Shown here piece by piece: positions 1 through 12,300 of a DNA stretch of 64,000 bases. Source of the DNA: CAWGMT01 sp963823675 (lineage in GTDB: Bacteria; Planctomycetota; Planctomycetia; Isosphaerales; Isosphaeraceae). The number at the start of each line of letters is the position of its first letter. Position 1 is the first letter of the stretch. The notes beneath the pieces were generated by a model, which was given only the letters and a program-made list of their open reading frames with translations, was not told the origin of the DNA and searched no databases. The stretch is from contig CAWGMT010000012.1 in the NCBI GenBank assembly GCA_963823675.1, positions 1,798,001 through 1,862,000 of the forward strand. Reading direction: 5' to 3'. A program made the translations under genes and the position numbers.

Positions 1-92
1 CCGGCAGCAGGGTTGCCGGGCCCGCGTGATCGATCTATGCTGAGAATATTGCGGCGACAAAAGTGCGGGATCTCGGGTGGGGAGGGTCCGTC

Positions 93-659
93 GTGAAATC
101 GCGCTCCGTTCTCGTGATCACGGGCGCAGCCGTGGTCGCCACGTCTGTGATCGCGGGTGTTGTCGTTGCGACGCGATCGACCTTCATACATGGGCAATCA
201 AGCGGGGGAATTACACCGATGCCGGACGAGACTCGAGCTTCGAATGCCGTGGAAACCGGGACGGAAGACCCATGGAAGAAAAAGCTGACCCCGGAACAGT
301 ATCACGTAACGCGTCAGAAAGGGACCGAGCCGGCGTTTCGCAACAAGTACTGGAATCACAAGGGAAAGGGCGTCTACAAGTGTGTGTGCTGCGCGACGCC
401 CCTTTTCAGCTCGGACGATAAATTCGACTCGGGCACCGGCTGGCCGAGTTACACGCAGCCTGTGAGCGAAAACTGCGTCGAAACCGCGACGGATTCCAGC
501 CTCTTCATGCAACGTACCGAAGTGCTATGCGGGAAGTGCAAGGCCCACCTGGGGCACGTATTCGACGACGGCCCCCGTCCCACCGGTTTACGCTATTGCA
601 TCAACTCGGCAGCACTCGACTTTCAGGACTCGGCCCAGGATTCGCAGAAAGGCGGGTGA
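93..659 (+). CDS. msrB: Membrane-anchored peptide-methionine (R)-S-oxide reductase MsrB
   Basis: Reduces the R epimer of methionine sulfoxide in proteins. The 188-aa product has a hydrophobic N-terminal segment (about residues 5-24), so the enzyme is probably exported or anchored. A complete SelR/MsrB domain follows from about residue 65. Two CxxC zinc pairs are visible (C97-C100 and C146-C149), and the catalytic Cys is C169 in RYCINSAALDF. The GTG at 93 is chosen because a GGGGAGGG Shine-Dalgarno sits about 7 bases before it; a GTG at 63 in the same frame lacks one. No MsrA is adjacent. The next gene is a GbsR-type regulator about 90 bases downstream on the same strand. Domain call is secure; location is inferred from the hydrophobic segment. 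Confidence 0.93.
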   Translation: MKSRSVLVITGAAVVATSVIAGVVVATRSTFIHGQSSGGITPMPDETRASNAVETGTEDPWKKKLTPEQYHVTRQKGTEPAFRNKYWNHKGKGVYKCVCCATPLFSSDDKFDSGTGWPSYTQPVSENCVETATDSSLFMQRTEVLCGKCKAHLGHVFDDGPRPTGLRYCINSAALDFQDSAQDSQKGG

Positions 660-746
660 AGCTGGCGCGGTGAAACCCTTGCCGTCCGCCCTGTGCGCAT
701 TTAAGATTTCAGTAGAAACTGTTACACCAGACAGGGCGGAATCGAC

Positions 747-1340
747 GTGACATTGACACCGGCCGCGCAGAAGTTTGTGCTCCACTGGGGCGAGATGGGA
801 CAGGCCTGGGGAATCAACCGGACAATGGCGCAGGTCCACGCGCTTTTGTTCGTCGCTCCCACGCCCCTGGACGCCGAAGAGATCAGCAAGATCCTCGACG
901 TCAGCCGATCCAACGTGTCAACGAGTCTGCGTGAGTTGATCACTTGGGGGGTCGTGCGTCGGGTCCATATCATCGGAGATCGGCGCGATCGGTTCGAGGC
1001 GCTCAAGGACGTGATGGATACGTTTCGCGTGATCATGGCGGAACGGAAGCGCCGCGAGATGGACCCGACCATCGCACTCCTGGAACATTGTGTCCACGAG
1101 GCCAAGCTCGGCGAAGCCGCCGATGAGTATACGCGCGAGCAGTTAGAGAAGATGCTCGAGTTCACGCGGATGGTGACGGAATGGTATAGCTACGTTGACA
1201 ACCTCTCCACCGCGGCACTTCTGCGACTCTTTCGTGGAGGTGCGCTCCTGGCCAAGGTGTACGGCAAACTCCATCCGCGCAAGAAGGCCGTCCCCGCCGA
1301 CGAGACGAAGGCCGGCGCGGGGACTCGGTCGCTGTCTTGA
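747..1340 (+). CDS. GbsR/MarR-family transcriptional regulator
   Basis: A 197-aa DNA-binding protein of the GbsR branch of MarR-like regulators. Residues 25-85 form a winged helix-turn-helix: the PTPLDAEEISKILDVSRSNV segment is the recognition region, followed by a GVVRRVHIIGDRRDRFEA wing. The rest is helical, as expected for the dimer interface. A GTG start is supported by AGGGCGGA about 8 bases upstream. Members elsewhere control compatible-solute or envelope genes, but nothing adjacent identifies a target here. It may be co-transcribed with msrB (same strand, about 90-base gap). Confidence 0.85.
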   Translation: MTLTPAAQKFVLHWGEMGQAWGINRTMAQVHALLFVAPTPLDAEEISKILDVSRSNVSTSLRELITWGVVRRVHIIGDRRDRFEALKDVMDTFRVIMAERKRREMDPTIALLEHCVHEAKLGEAADEYTREQLEKMLEFTRMVTEWYSYVDNLSTAALLRLFRGGALLAKVYGKLHPRKKAVPADETKAGAGTRSLS

Positions 1341-1649
1341 CGGTGCAGGCTTTATTACATCCGAGTTGCCGACGACTTTTCGGCCCATGCGCCGTTCATC
1401 ACGAAATTCACCTGTGTCAATCATGCTGGCTGTATCAGTGAGGCGTACCTGCGGAATAGCGCCTGCTGAGCCGTTCACGCCCGAGCGCGACAGGACGCTC
1501 GCTCGGCCGGACGTCAGCGACGCGCCTCCGTGATGGGATCGTGAGCGTCGTCGATTTTCATCCCCGCCAAAAGCTGTCCGGCTCTGTCGCTTTTCTGACG
1601 ATATACACGATTGATATTATAGAACACTGATCACAGGAGCTTGAGAGCC
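1341..1649. other. Intergenic region upstream of sedolisin
   Basis: No convincing gene. The last 60 bases are more AT-rich than the surroundings (GATTGATATTATAGAACAC near 1610-1628), which would suit a promoter for the sedolisin gene. I cannot assign -35/-10 boxes with confidence. AGGAG at 1634-1638 is the likely ribosome binding site for the GTG at 1650. Confidence 0.35.
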
Positions 1650-4600
1650 GTGGCTTCACAGCATCACTCGTCCAGGCCGCGCGGAGATCGACGCGGCCGG
1701 CAGCTTCGTCCGCACCTCCTGCCGCTCGAGCAGCGAGTCGTTCTCAGCCTGCAGTTCCCGGGGATCGCCGGTGTCACGTTCGACTCGGCCGGCGACGTTT
1801 TCGTCAGCTACAACAGCAGCGACTACTCGAGCCAGCAGCAGTCCGTGGCCGAGGTTGATTCCAGCGGCTTTCTGGTCACTGCCAGCGTATTCGGCACGAC
1901 CGGTGCCTCCGCGCTTCCTGGCGCCCTGGCTACCGTCGGGTCGTCGGTTTCGATCCCCTCCATCAGCGCCAACGACATTCTCGAGCTCCTGCCCGACGGT
2001 GAGCTTCTGGACTACAACTCGACAAACGGACTCTGCTCGAGTTGCTACGATCTGGCGAATTACACCGCGAATGCGTCGAACGTCTTCGACGTACAGACGG
2101 GCGCCTCGGTCAATCTCAGCAATCAGATCAGTCTTGGGAATGCAACGTACGGCGATTTCGGCGTCTACGAGAATTCGCTGGTGGTCTCTGCCGAGACCAA
2201 CAACGCGTCGAACAACTGGGACTTTGTCATGCGGCTGAGCTTCGGCTCATCGGGTGCGGATGCCACTGTCCTGGTCGCCTCTCCAGCCAGCGATGGGCAG
2301 TTGGATTCACCCGAGGGAGTTGCCGTCATCACCCAGGGGATCGCACAAGGGACGGTCCTGACCACATTGCCCTACGTCCCCGCGGGTTCCACCACGGCGA
2401 TCCACGTCCCCGTCGGATTCAACCTCTTCTACGACATGGGGAACAGCCCGGCGCCGGTTGTTCCGACACTCGGTCTCTCAAGCGCCCCCAACATCGACAG
2501 CGCCGGAATCACGGTTGATTCGCAGGGCAACTTCATCCTGGCCGCGACGGACTCGTCGCTCTACGGTGGCGGTCCCGGCGTTGTGCACATCAACTCCGCG
2601 CTTTCGGCCTTCCTCGCCGATCCCCTCCAGAGCACCAGATCGATTCCTACCGGAATCGCCTATCAGAACGTCGGGGGAACGGATTACCTTGCGATCACCA
2701 ATGCGGCTTCGGACACCTATACGGTCGCGGGCGAGTTGCCGCTATTCAGCGGTCAAGTCAGCCCTGCACAGCTTCGGCACGCCTACGGCATCGACCAGAT
2801 CAGCTTCACGGGCCCTGGGGGCACGACCGTCACCGGCGATGGTTCCGGCCAGACGATTGCCATTGTCGAGGACGGGATCGACCCCACGCTCGGTGCCGAT
2901 CTGAACACGTTCGATCAGTTCTTCGGAATTCCGGCTCCTCCCAGCTTCAAAGTTATCGACCAGAGCGGCGCCACGACGGACCTCGACATTGTCGGCGAGG
3001 CTTCGCTCGACGTCGAGTGGGCGCACGCGGTCGCCCCCGGCGCGTCGATCGTCGTTTACAATGCGGGCTCGACGTTTCAAGACTTGGTAGAAGCGATGCA
3101 GCAAGCGTCCAAGCTTCCGGGCGTCTCGGTCGTTACCCTCAGTTATGGCTTGCCCGAGTCTTCCCTTTCCGCGGCGCAGGAGAAGTCGTTCGACGCCGAT
3201 TTCACCACCCCGAACGTCACTTTCCTGGCCGCCGCGGGCGATTCGGGAATCTACGGCAATGGCGGTTTCGAGCCCACCGCGGACTATCCGGCAGCCTCGC
3301 CCAATGTTGTTGCCGTGGGCGGCACCTCGATCGTGATCGACTCGAACGGCGACTACCCGGGCACCGGCGAACAATCGGGCGAAGTCGCCTGGGGCGATGG
3401 CCAGCGGAGCGGCGAGGACGGCGGCGGCGGGGGCGGCTTGAGCGCCGTCGAGCCCGAGCCGGCGTGGCAGAGCGGCGGCGTCCCCTCCAGCATGGATCCC
3501 GACGGCACTCGCGCGCTTCCCGACGTCTCGATGGACTCGGGCTCTGCCCAGGAATACGACGTCTTCACGAGCACGCTCAGCGGATCTTCCGACTCGGAGT
3601 CGGCGGTCGGCTGGCTCGGGGACGCGGGCACGAGCGCCGCCTCTCCCATCTGGGCCGGCCTGATCGCGATCGCCGACCAGGGCCGGGCGCTTGAGGGCGG
3701 CACGCCCTTGACCGGCTACACCCAGACCCTGCCCGCGCTCTACTCGCTTCCCGCCGCCGATTTCCACGACATCCTCTACGGCAACAACGGCGACCCGGCC
3801 GGACCCGGCTACGACCTGGCCACCGGGCTCGGCACGCCGGTCGCTAACCTGCTTGTTCCCGACCTCGCCAGTTATCAGATCGCGGCCGCGGGCAACGCCA
3901 CCCAGGTCGGCGTGTCGCCGTCGCCGCTGGCGACGGTCTTCGGCCAGACCGTGACGGTCACAGCCACCGTCAGCTTCACCGGTGCCGGGACAGGCGCGCC
4001 GATCGGAAGCGTAACCTTGGAGCAGGGATCCACCATACTGAATACCGCAACACTCACCGACGGCTCCGCCGATTTTTCAATAACACCGTCAGCCGCCGGC
4101 ACCGAGACGCTCACGATCGCCTATGGCGGCGACGCGAGCGCCGGCGATCAGCCCAGCAGCGTCGAGTTCAAACTGACGGTTGCCAAGGCCGCGGCAACGC
4201 TCAATCTCGGCAACTTGAGCTTTACCTACGACGGCGCACCCCGCACCGCCGTCGTCACGACAACCCCTGCGGGACTGTCGGACGTCACCGTCACCTACGC
4301 TCAAAACAGCGTTGTTGTAACCAACCCGACCCACGCCGGGGACTACACGGTGACGGCCACGCTCGACAACTCAGATTACGCGGCGCCGGTTGTGACGGGG
4401 ACCCTGGTCATCAACCAGGCAACGCCGACAATCACCTGGACCAATCCCGCGAACATCACTGTCGGCACTGCACTGGGCGCCGCCCAGCTCGAACGCGGTC
4501 GTCGCCTTCGGCGGGATGGAGCTGCCGGGTGTGCTGACCTACAACCCCCCGTCCGGAACCGTGCTTCCCACCGGCAACGGCCAGATGCTTTCGGTGAGCT

Positions 4601-5085
4601 TCGCGCCGAAGGACGACACCGATTTCAAGAGCGTCACGTCATCCGTTCGGATCAACGTAGTAACGCAATCGACACCGCCGCCGCCGCAAGCGATGGTCAT
4701 AGGCGAGCAGCCGGTCTTCCAGCGCAAGCTCAACAAGAATGGCAAACCAACCGGGGCGGAAGTCCTGACCGGATTCACGCTCAAGTTCAACATGCCGCTC
4801 AACGCTGCCGCCGTCTCGTATCCGGCGGATTACGAGCTGGAGACGGTCACGATCAAGGCAGTCAACAAGCGTCCGGTTCGCGTCCTCAAGCCGATCGAAG
4901 GCTTTACCGTCACATACACGCCCGGAAGCGATTCGGTGACGCTCAAACTTGTTAGCACCTCGTCGTTCGTGAAGGGCGGCCAGCTCACGGTCTTGCCGGG
5001 CGTGACCAGCGGCTCTGGCAGCGTGCTCAAGGGAACCACGGTGTTCACGATCACGGCGGGCGGAAAAAAGATCAAGCCGGCGTGA
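1650..5085 (+). CDS. Exported sedolisin (S53) peptidase with Ig-like repeats; one frame break
   Basis: Predicted extracellular serine-carboxyl peptidase of about 1144 aa. The N-terminus has a basic stretch and the planctomycete export-type motif LEQRVVLS near residue 30. The S53 catalytic residues are visible: E450-x3-D454 in GEASLDVEWAHA, D531 in AAAGDSGIYG, and S662 in GTSAASPIWAG. After about residue 750 come Big3-like and MBG-like Ig modules (TLTIAYGGD, TVTATLDNSDY) typical of surface proteins. At 4491 one extra G shifts the frame. Reading from 4492 restores NAVVAFGGM and the domain continues to the stop at 5085. GTG 1650 is preferred over TTG 1641 because AGGAG lies 11 bases before it and only 2 before the TTG. 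It ends convergently with the operon at 5152. Confidence 0.88.
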
Positions 5086-5151
5086 GCGCGCTCGCGACCG
5101 GACATTCGCCGGCCGTGTCGAGCACCGAGCACCGCCGAACTGCGCCGCGGA

Positions 5152-6790
5152 TCAAAATGGAACATTGTTCTGACTGGGTGCCGCGTTGCGCTGGGGCGGA
5201 GGAGCAACCGGCGGCGCGGGTGCGGCCGCGGCCGGGCGGCCCGGCGAACCGGCGTTCGGTGACGCCGCCGCCGCGGGGGCCGAACCGGCCCGGGACGCAG
5301 TCGCCGCCGTCCTGGGCTTGCCGGCCTTGGCCGTCGCCCCCTTTGTTTTGGCCGCACCGAGTGCCTGCGCTTGCTCGAACGGCGTCGGAGTAAGCCTTGA
5401 AGGTATCGTCGTCGAGATAGCGATCGATCAAGGACTGAAGGTCGTTGATCTCTGCAAGAGCGGTCCGCGTCAGGATGGGTTTCTTGCTCTCTGCCTGCCG
5501 CTGGGTCGCCTCGTCCTTGAGCTTCGTCAGCTTCTGAGCAAATTCGTCACGCGGGGGCAGCTTCGAAAACTCCTTGACGGATTCTTCCAGGCCGCTCCAG
5601 TCCTCGCCGTCGAGCCTGGCTTTCATGCGCGATTCGAGCCGAGCGCGCATCGCGACCAAGTCGATGACTTCATCGCGCAACGAATCGACCTGGGTTTCGA
5701 GCGCCACCGTCAGCGGCAGGGTGTCGACCGGGATCTCCTGCTCCTCGGTGCTTTCGCCCGGCATCATGGGCAGCTCGACCAAGGGCTCGATATACCCCGC
5801 CAGCAGGCGCAGGATCACCAGGCCATCGGCAAATCCCGGTTTTAACACGATCCGGCCCATCCGATCGGTCGTGCCCAGCTCGCGCGGCTGGCCGTCGGGA
5901 ACGAGCCGGGCAGTCAGGGTGAAACCGCCGGCGGGGGCTTTGTCGGGTTTGGTGACGAAGCGCAGCCGCGTCGGGATGTCGCCCGGCTTGAGCCCGAGCG
6001 CCACGAAGCGATGCGGGCGAGGGTCGCGGTTGCTCAGCGGGTCGAGGTAGGGAGAGACGATCGCGCACCGCGCGGATATTCCCTCGACGGCTTCAACCTG
6101 AAGGTAGCTTAACCGGATGCGCAAGACCCGGACCGACTTGTCGGGGAGCGACACCATCCGCATCGGGGCGAATACGGTCCCCTTGGTGACGACCTGCCCG
6201 GCCGGGCTCGCCGGCGCGATCGCGGCGGCGCGGCGCAGTCAGGATCGCCTTGCCCCCTTCCTGGCCGGTGACGATCGCGAACGGGCTGAAGAGATCGCGG
6301 CTGAATACAAACAGCGCCCTGGGCGCATCGCCCAGCGACGGCAGGCCCCGTCTTTGTAATGGTCCGACGCGGCGGGTGACCGCGTCGTATTCGCGGCCCG
6401 AGAGAACCAGCCCCGAATCGAAGGCGGAGCGTGTGATTCGCACCACCCAGACCTTATCGTATGCGCCAACGCCGGCAAACGACGCGGGGTCGGCCGCTTC
6501 CAGGTCAACACTTCCCAGCGAGCTGGCCGGCTCGGCGATCGTCACAACCCAGGGCGCACCGACAAAGCGCCTGGCCAGCACTTGCCAGCGCCGCAGCAGC
6601 TCGACCCGCAGCCCCTCGTCGATGCGCCTCCTGGATCGCACCCCAGGTGAAACAAGATCCGATATGGCTGTCGTTCGATCGCCTCGTCAACCCGCGGCAC
6701 GGCGCGTTCCTGCGCGCACAGTGTCCCAGGCAGCACGACGATCAAAGACGCGACCAGGAGCGCGACGGCGATATCGCTTCGGCGGTTCAC
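5152..6790 (-). CDS. Exported planctomycete protein of unknown function; last gene of the operon, three frame breaks
   Basis: Family not recognised. Spliced across frame breaks near 6638, 6235 and 5375, the product is about 545 aa. It has an N-terminal signal sequence (DIAVALLVASLIVVLPGTLC then AQERA), a central beta-rich part, a charged helical segment around ESRMKARLDGEDWSGLEESV, and an Ala/Pro-rich tail ending NNVPF at 5152. The GTG start at 6790 overlaps the upstream stop (GTGA) and has GGGAG about 7 bases before it, so translation looks coupled to the solute-binding protein. The tail in the frame ending at 5072 has non-coding character, which is why 5152 is taken as the end. Exported location is inferred; no function is proposed. 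Confidence 0.7.
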
Positions 6791-9315
6791 GGTTTCTCCC
6801 AGGGGTCCTTGGCGAACCACGGCATGATCTCCCACGTTTCGACGCCTTGATAGAGCCAGCTCGTAACCGGAACTGGCCCCTTCAGCCGGTCCCGCCAGGC
6901 ATAATGGTCGGTCAACTGCCAGAGCGGGATGACCGGCAGCTCGTCGCGCGACTCGCGGTCGATCTGGATGGCGAGACCGCGGCCGGTCGGCCAGTCAACG
7001 GCGCGTTCAAGCTCCAGCAGTAGCTGAAGGATGCGCGGGCTCACGCCCGAGGCCAGGGCATCGGCCGGTGGCGGAGCGTCGTAGCCCGGGCAAAGCAGCA
7101 CGCCCGCGTCCATGACCGGCTCGTCACACCGCACCACCCGGTAGGCCATGTCGAACCGCCGGCCCGCGCAGCTCGGCCTCGAGCCGAGATTCGGGCAGCT
7201 CGCTCAGCTTCACCTCGATACCGGCTTGCCGGAATGCATCAGCCATCCGGCCAACGACGTCTTGCGCCTCGGGCAGGCCGGGATACTCCAGGTTGAGCTG
7301 GATCGGATTGCCGCCTAGCTCCTTGACCGCCGCCGCCACCAGCATGCGAGCGAGCCAGAGATTAAAGGCGAGCGGCTTCACTCCGGGGGCATCGGCGTAG
7401 CTTCCCCTGGGAAAGGGGCCGTCGGCGACGAAGTCGGCTTCGGTCGCGGAATGCTTGAGCACATAATCCTCGAGCAGAGACTTGCGATCGACCGCGTACG
7501 AGAGGCCGCGCCGCAACGACCGATTCCGCAGCACGGGGTTCCGCCCGTCCAGGGCGATCATGTGAATGGCCGGTTGAGTGTATCGGCCTACCTTGATGTC
7601 CGCGGAAAGCTCGAGGGACGCGACCTGATCTGGCGGCACGTGCGCGATCAGGGTGACGTCGCCGCGCCGCAGCGCTCCGACGGCGGCCTGCACGCGCGGC
7701 AGCCGGATCTCGCGAATGCGTTTGATGCGGGCACTCGCGCCGCCCGGCGAGTCACTCGCCGCCGTTGCGTCGTCCCGCAGGCGCAGCTCGACCGAGTCGG
7801 CGCTGGCCGCGACCGCGCGGAATGCCCCATCGGTGACCAACGGCCGCTCTTGACTGGAGGTGGCGATGCGGCCATCGACTCCCGCATGCGCCGGCCCGAC
7901 CGGGCCCAGAAGCCACGGGCCGGCCTTCAGAGGCGGGCGGTTGAGCAGGAGCTCGATCCGTGTGTCGTCGGGCGCCTCGACGCGATCGAGCAAGTCGGCC
8001 CAGCGGGCAAGATAGCGCGGCGAGTTGGGATCGGTCCGGTCGATCAGGTCACGCGCCACGTCAACTGCCGAGACGGGCCGCGACCCGTCGGACCAGAGAA
8101 AGGAGTTGCGGACCCGGATCAAGAGCCGCCGCCCCAGCTCGGACGATTCGACGCCCGCGGCGAGCTGGTCGGCCCGCTTGCCGCGCCGGGCGTCCTCGTC
8201 GTCACTCGCGAGGATGGGCCGGTAGAGCAGCCGGCTGATCCTTTCGTCGCCCGGTGAGTGAACCCAGGGCCCCGGCGGCGCAGCGATGTCGGTCACCGCG
8301 ATCTCGAGCGTCGGCAGGGCGGCGAAGGCCCGGGAATAGAGGGCGTCGATCCCCTCGAGCCGCGGCCAGATCCGCAGCGCAAGGGTGAGCTCATCAAGCC
8401 GCTCGGGCGCGGCGAACGACTCGCTCCGCTGCACGCGACCGGTCGCCTTGGCGATGAACCGGCTGCGCATGTCCTTGACGACCGTATGCTCGGGCGCCAT
8501 GGCTTCGAGCTCGTGCAAGATGCGGCGGCCCTTGGCATAGAGCCCCAGATCGAGCGCCCGCTGGATCCGCTTGCCATAGGCGTCGCCCAGTAATTCTAGC
8601 AACCCGGGGTAGTCGCGCTTGCACCGAGCAACTCGCGCAAGAGCCGCAGCCCCCGCTCGCCGTCCCCGTCGATCAAGGCACGCGATCCTTCGCCGAAGAG
8701 CACGGAATTGACCCGATCGGCCAGCCCCTTCCACCCGGGGTTGCGCGTCTGTACGCGCAGGCAACATTCGAAGGCTCGCGAATAATCATGCGTTAGAACC
8801 AATCGATCGCATTCCAGGAGCAGCATGTCCTCGAAGTACTCGACCTTCTGAATCGACGGCCGTTTCACCTCGAAGTCGCGCTCCTCGCCGGCCGCCGCCT
8901 GCATCAGGTGGAGCTTGATTTTCTCGATCGTCGGATCGTCGTCCTCCTTCCCCTTGCGCGCTCCCAGGCGCGTCTTCTTGCCCGGAATGATGTTGCCTTC
9001 CTCGGGGATCACCGAATCCGCCTCGCGGGCCCGGCGCCGATCCTCGCGTAGCTTGACCGGGTCGTAGACCGGCAAGGGCCGCGGGCTGATGGGCTCAACC
9101 AAGAGGACCGTTGCATCGATCAAGGTGATTCGATCGAAGGGGACCGCGCGCAGCAGGTCGTTGGTCGTCGCCGCCGGGGCCTTCTCGGGCTCCTGTGCCT
9201 CGCGGCCGGGGGCCCTGCCCCATCCGCCCGGGACCAGGAGCAGGGCCAGGGCAATCTTGACGGCCGGCTGAGAAATGGGTCGGGTCATGCGAATCACCCA
9301 CGTTCGTGCCATCAT
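6787..9315 (-). CDS. Family 5 (Dpp/Opp-type) extracellular solute-binding protein, operon-embedded; two frame breaks
   Basis: About 840 aa when read across breaks near 8627 (around GGTGCAAGC on the minus strand) and 7163-7165 (GGG run on the coding strand). The first ~300 residues carry a signal-like segment (IALALLLVPGGWG) and a helical repeat region. The remainder is SBP_bac_5-like: LLYRPIL, VRNSFLWSDGSRPVSAVDVA, HMIALDGRNPVLRNRSLRRG, and a C-terminus with LPVIPLWQLTDHYAW. The ATG at 9315 overlaps the upstream stop (ATGA) and AAAGG lies upstream, indicating coupled translation. No ABC permease or ATPase gene is nearby, so it may not serve conventional uptake. The unusually long N-terminal extension is a departure from the ~500-aa family norm. 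Confidence 0.8.
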
Positions 9316-12300
9316 TGACCACCTTTGGCCGGCGGCTGCTGCGCGACAAGCCGGATCGTGCCTCTGCCGGCGGCCACGACCACGCGGTTGGCGAAGCTCC
9401 AGACCCCGCCCGCCGGCAAGATCGACAGCCGTTTGTCGTCGATCCGGCTGCCGTCGGCACGAGACCGAATGTGAAGCGTGCCGTCGCGGGTCAGGAACCC
9501 GATCGTTTGGGCCTCGACCAGCGGGGCCGCCGCGACCTGGGCGCCCAGGCTGATCGCCCAGAGCTTCTTGCCGTCGCGCCCGAAAGCAAGCACGCCTCCC
9601 GCCCGATCCATGACGAAGGCGATGTCGCCAAACCCCACGGGATGGCCGGACAGAGGCGCCCCGAGCGGCCAGGAACCGACAGGGCTCAAGTCGCGAGCCG
9701 CCAGCGCGCGTATCCGATGATCGGCGGTGGCGACGAACACCGCATCAGTCGTGGCCGCGGGGTCGGCGATGATCCGCTGGTCGAGCGTCCTCTCGGCTTC
9801 GGCCGATAGCCGCGGCACCGGCGTTGTCCGAAGCGCGATCCGCCGCACCCGGCCCACCTGGTCGGCGAGGACCAAACTCTCGCGATCCATCCGGGCCGGC
9901 GCCAGCCAGTCTCCCTGACGGTCGCGATCGAACTTGGGCACGAACGGCTCCGCCTTCGATTGGCCCGTGACCGGGTCAACGAGGTAGGCACGCGCGTCTC
10001 GGCCGGGCACGAAGATTCCGCCGGACCAGAACAACGGGTCGGCCGCCAGAGGAGCAGGCAGCGGGACCCTGCGCCAGCCTTCGGACCGGGCCGCGTCTTG
10101 CACCCAGATCGTCTCGGCGTGGCGGCCGGGGATCACCGCCGAGCCGGCCTTGCCGCCCGTTTCCAGCGACAGCCTCGTCCCGGACGGCAGTGTGAAATCG
10201 CCCGGCTTGGGCAGGCCGACGACCACAAACCCGCCTCGATCGATCTGGTCGGTCGAGATCGCCAGCTCGCGGCCGTCGCGGCCGATGGTCAGAAGCGCCT
10301 TCGAGTCGGCGGATACGCCCAGCGGGGTCGGCCAGGGAGCACCGACGATCGTCTTCCAGGCGAGAGCTCCGGTTTCGGCATCCAGTCCCAGGAGCGCGAC
10401 CCCGCCCGTCGGCCGGTCCCGAAACGTCGCGACGACGATGTTTCCCGCCGCCTGGATCGGCTGAAGCGCAGGCCCCGGCGGCGCGAAACTCGACTTCGGC
10501 GTGATCGACTCCCGCTCCGGGTCAAGCGCGATGAGCCCAGGGTGCCCCGACGCGATCCAGAGCTCGCGCTCCGACCGAGCCAGCGCGAAGGCCGGTCCCG
10601 TCAACGTCGCATCGGCGGTCAGGCGGGCGACCGAGTGGAACGGCTCCTTGGTGGTGTAGTCGCCCACCGAAAAGGCCTGATATCCCCCCTTATCGCCGAT
10701 AGCCCAGACGATTGACCCCGACGAGGCCGGGGTCTGCCAGGTCCAGCCGGAGATGGGGACCTCCTGGACGGTCCGCAGCCGCGCTCCATCCTGCTCGAGG
10801 ACCAGGACGTGCCAGATACTCTCCGACAGGGAGTCGTTCTCGGGGATGATCAGGAACCGGGCGAGCCGGGCCGGAGCGCACGGAATCGAGCCATCGGCGT
10901 GGCCCAGGTATTCGACCGCCGCGCAGGCGAGTGGATCGCGCGCCAAGACGAACAGACAGTCTTGCCGTCCCAGAACGTAAAGGTGCTGACCCAGTTCGTC
11001 GTTGACCGGCGTTCGGGCCAGCGGCCGGCCGAGGTTGACGGTGGCCTCCAGCTCGCCCGACCGCAGCGACATCAAGAGAAGCTTGCCGCTGGGAAGCACC
11101 TGCGCAAGCTGATTGCCCAGAACCAGCGGCGGGTCCCTTACCGCCTCGCCCAGAGCCAGCCGCCACTTGAGGGCGCCGGTCTGGGCGTCGAGCTCCACCA
11201 GCTCGTTTGTCCGCGCGTCGCACACGACGGCCGTCGTCTCGCCCGGAATGGCCACCGGCCCAAAGGGCGCGGCCAGTCCGAGATAGACGTGCCAGAGCGG
11301 AGCACCGCTGGTTCCATCGAACGCATAGGCGAGCCCATCCGCCAGGGCATAGACGATCGCGGCGGGCGAGAGAGCCTTCGCCGGCGCATCCTGACGGGAA
11401 CGGAAGACAACGCTGGTCGGCGGGCCGAGGGGATCGGGCGATGGCGTCGTCGCGGCCGGCCGGCGCGTCAAGTCAACGGAGACCGCCTTGCGAACCAGCT
11501 CGTTGGCCGAAGTCATCCGCTTCACCAGCGCGCGGTCGCGGGCCAGATCGGAATACTGGCCGACCAGATCGTCCCGGGCCTGGTACACACGGCTTGCCGA
11601 GCCCTCCTTCAGAGCGCTATCCATGGCATCGAGCGCGCGAGCGTAGATCTGCGCCTTTTGAACCGCCCGCGCGCCTCGCTCAACTTGGCCGGCAGCCGCG
11701 AGCGGGCGAGAAACGCGGGCGCCGATTCCTTGGCGACCTGGGCATGGAGCGGCACGACCGACTCCGCCTCGGCGAGCGACTTGGCATCGGCCGAATGCCG
11801 CGCGCGATCGGCCAGCCCTTCACCAATGCGGATCAAAAGCTCCGCCAGGTCGACCTGCTCATCGCGGAACTCGGGCAATTCGCCAACTTGCTCGACCATC
11901 GCGCGGGCCGCCTCGAGCGCGGAGCTCCAGGTCGATCCGTCGAGAGCGATGTACTGCCGCACGTCGGCAAACGCGCGCATCACCCGCGCCTTGTCGGCGC
12001 GCTCGTCGGTGGGATTGGCCTGCAAGAACGCGTCGAATTTGCGAATGGAATTGCGATAGTCGCCGTTATTGAAATCTTCCATGGCCGTCTTGAACGTTTG
12101 CGACGCCACCGTCGCGGCAATGATCGCCTTGAGCCAGAACCCCATCGCCACCAGGATGGCCAGCGCCGCGACCAAGCCCAAGACGAGCGGAGACGAGATG
12201 ATTCGCTCGCGGCCCGGCGCGTTCTTCTGCGAATACGACCGGAGCCGGGCCCACCAGAGTCGCAAGGCGGGGGGCACGGCGAGTTTCGGCTTGGGGGCCG

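Noticed and set aside
2742..3767. Minus-strand open frame inside the sedolisin gene
   Set aside because: It lies opposite the catalytic domain, whose E/D/S residues are clear on the plus strand.
5072..5151. Extension of the last operon gene to 5072
   Set aside because: The frame ending at 5072 has a Gly/Arg/Ser-rich tail; the alternative frame gives an Ala/Pro-rich tail consistent with the preceding part and stops at 5152.
10809..12059. Plus-strand open frame opposite the FHA-propeller gene
   Set aside because: Antisense shadow; no motif, and PQQ-like repeats lie on the other strand.
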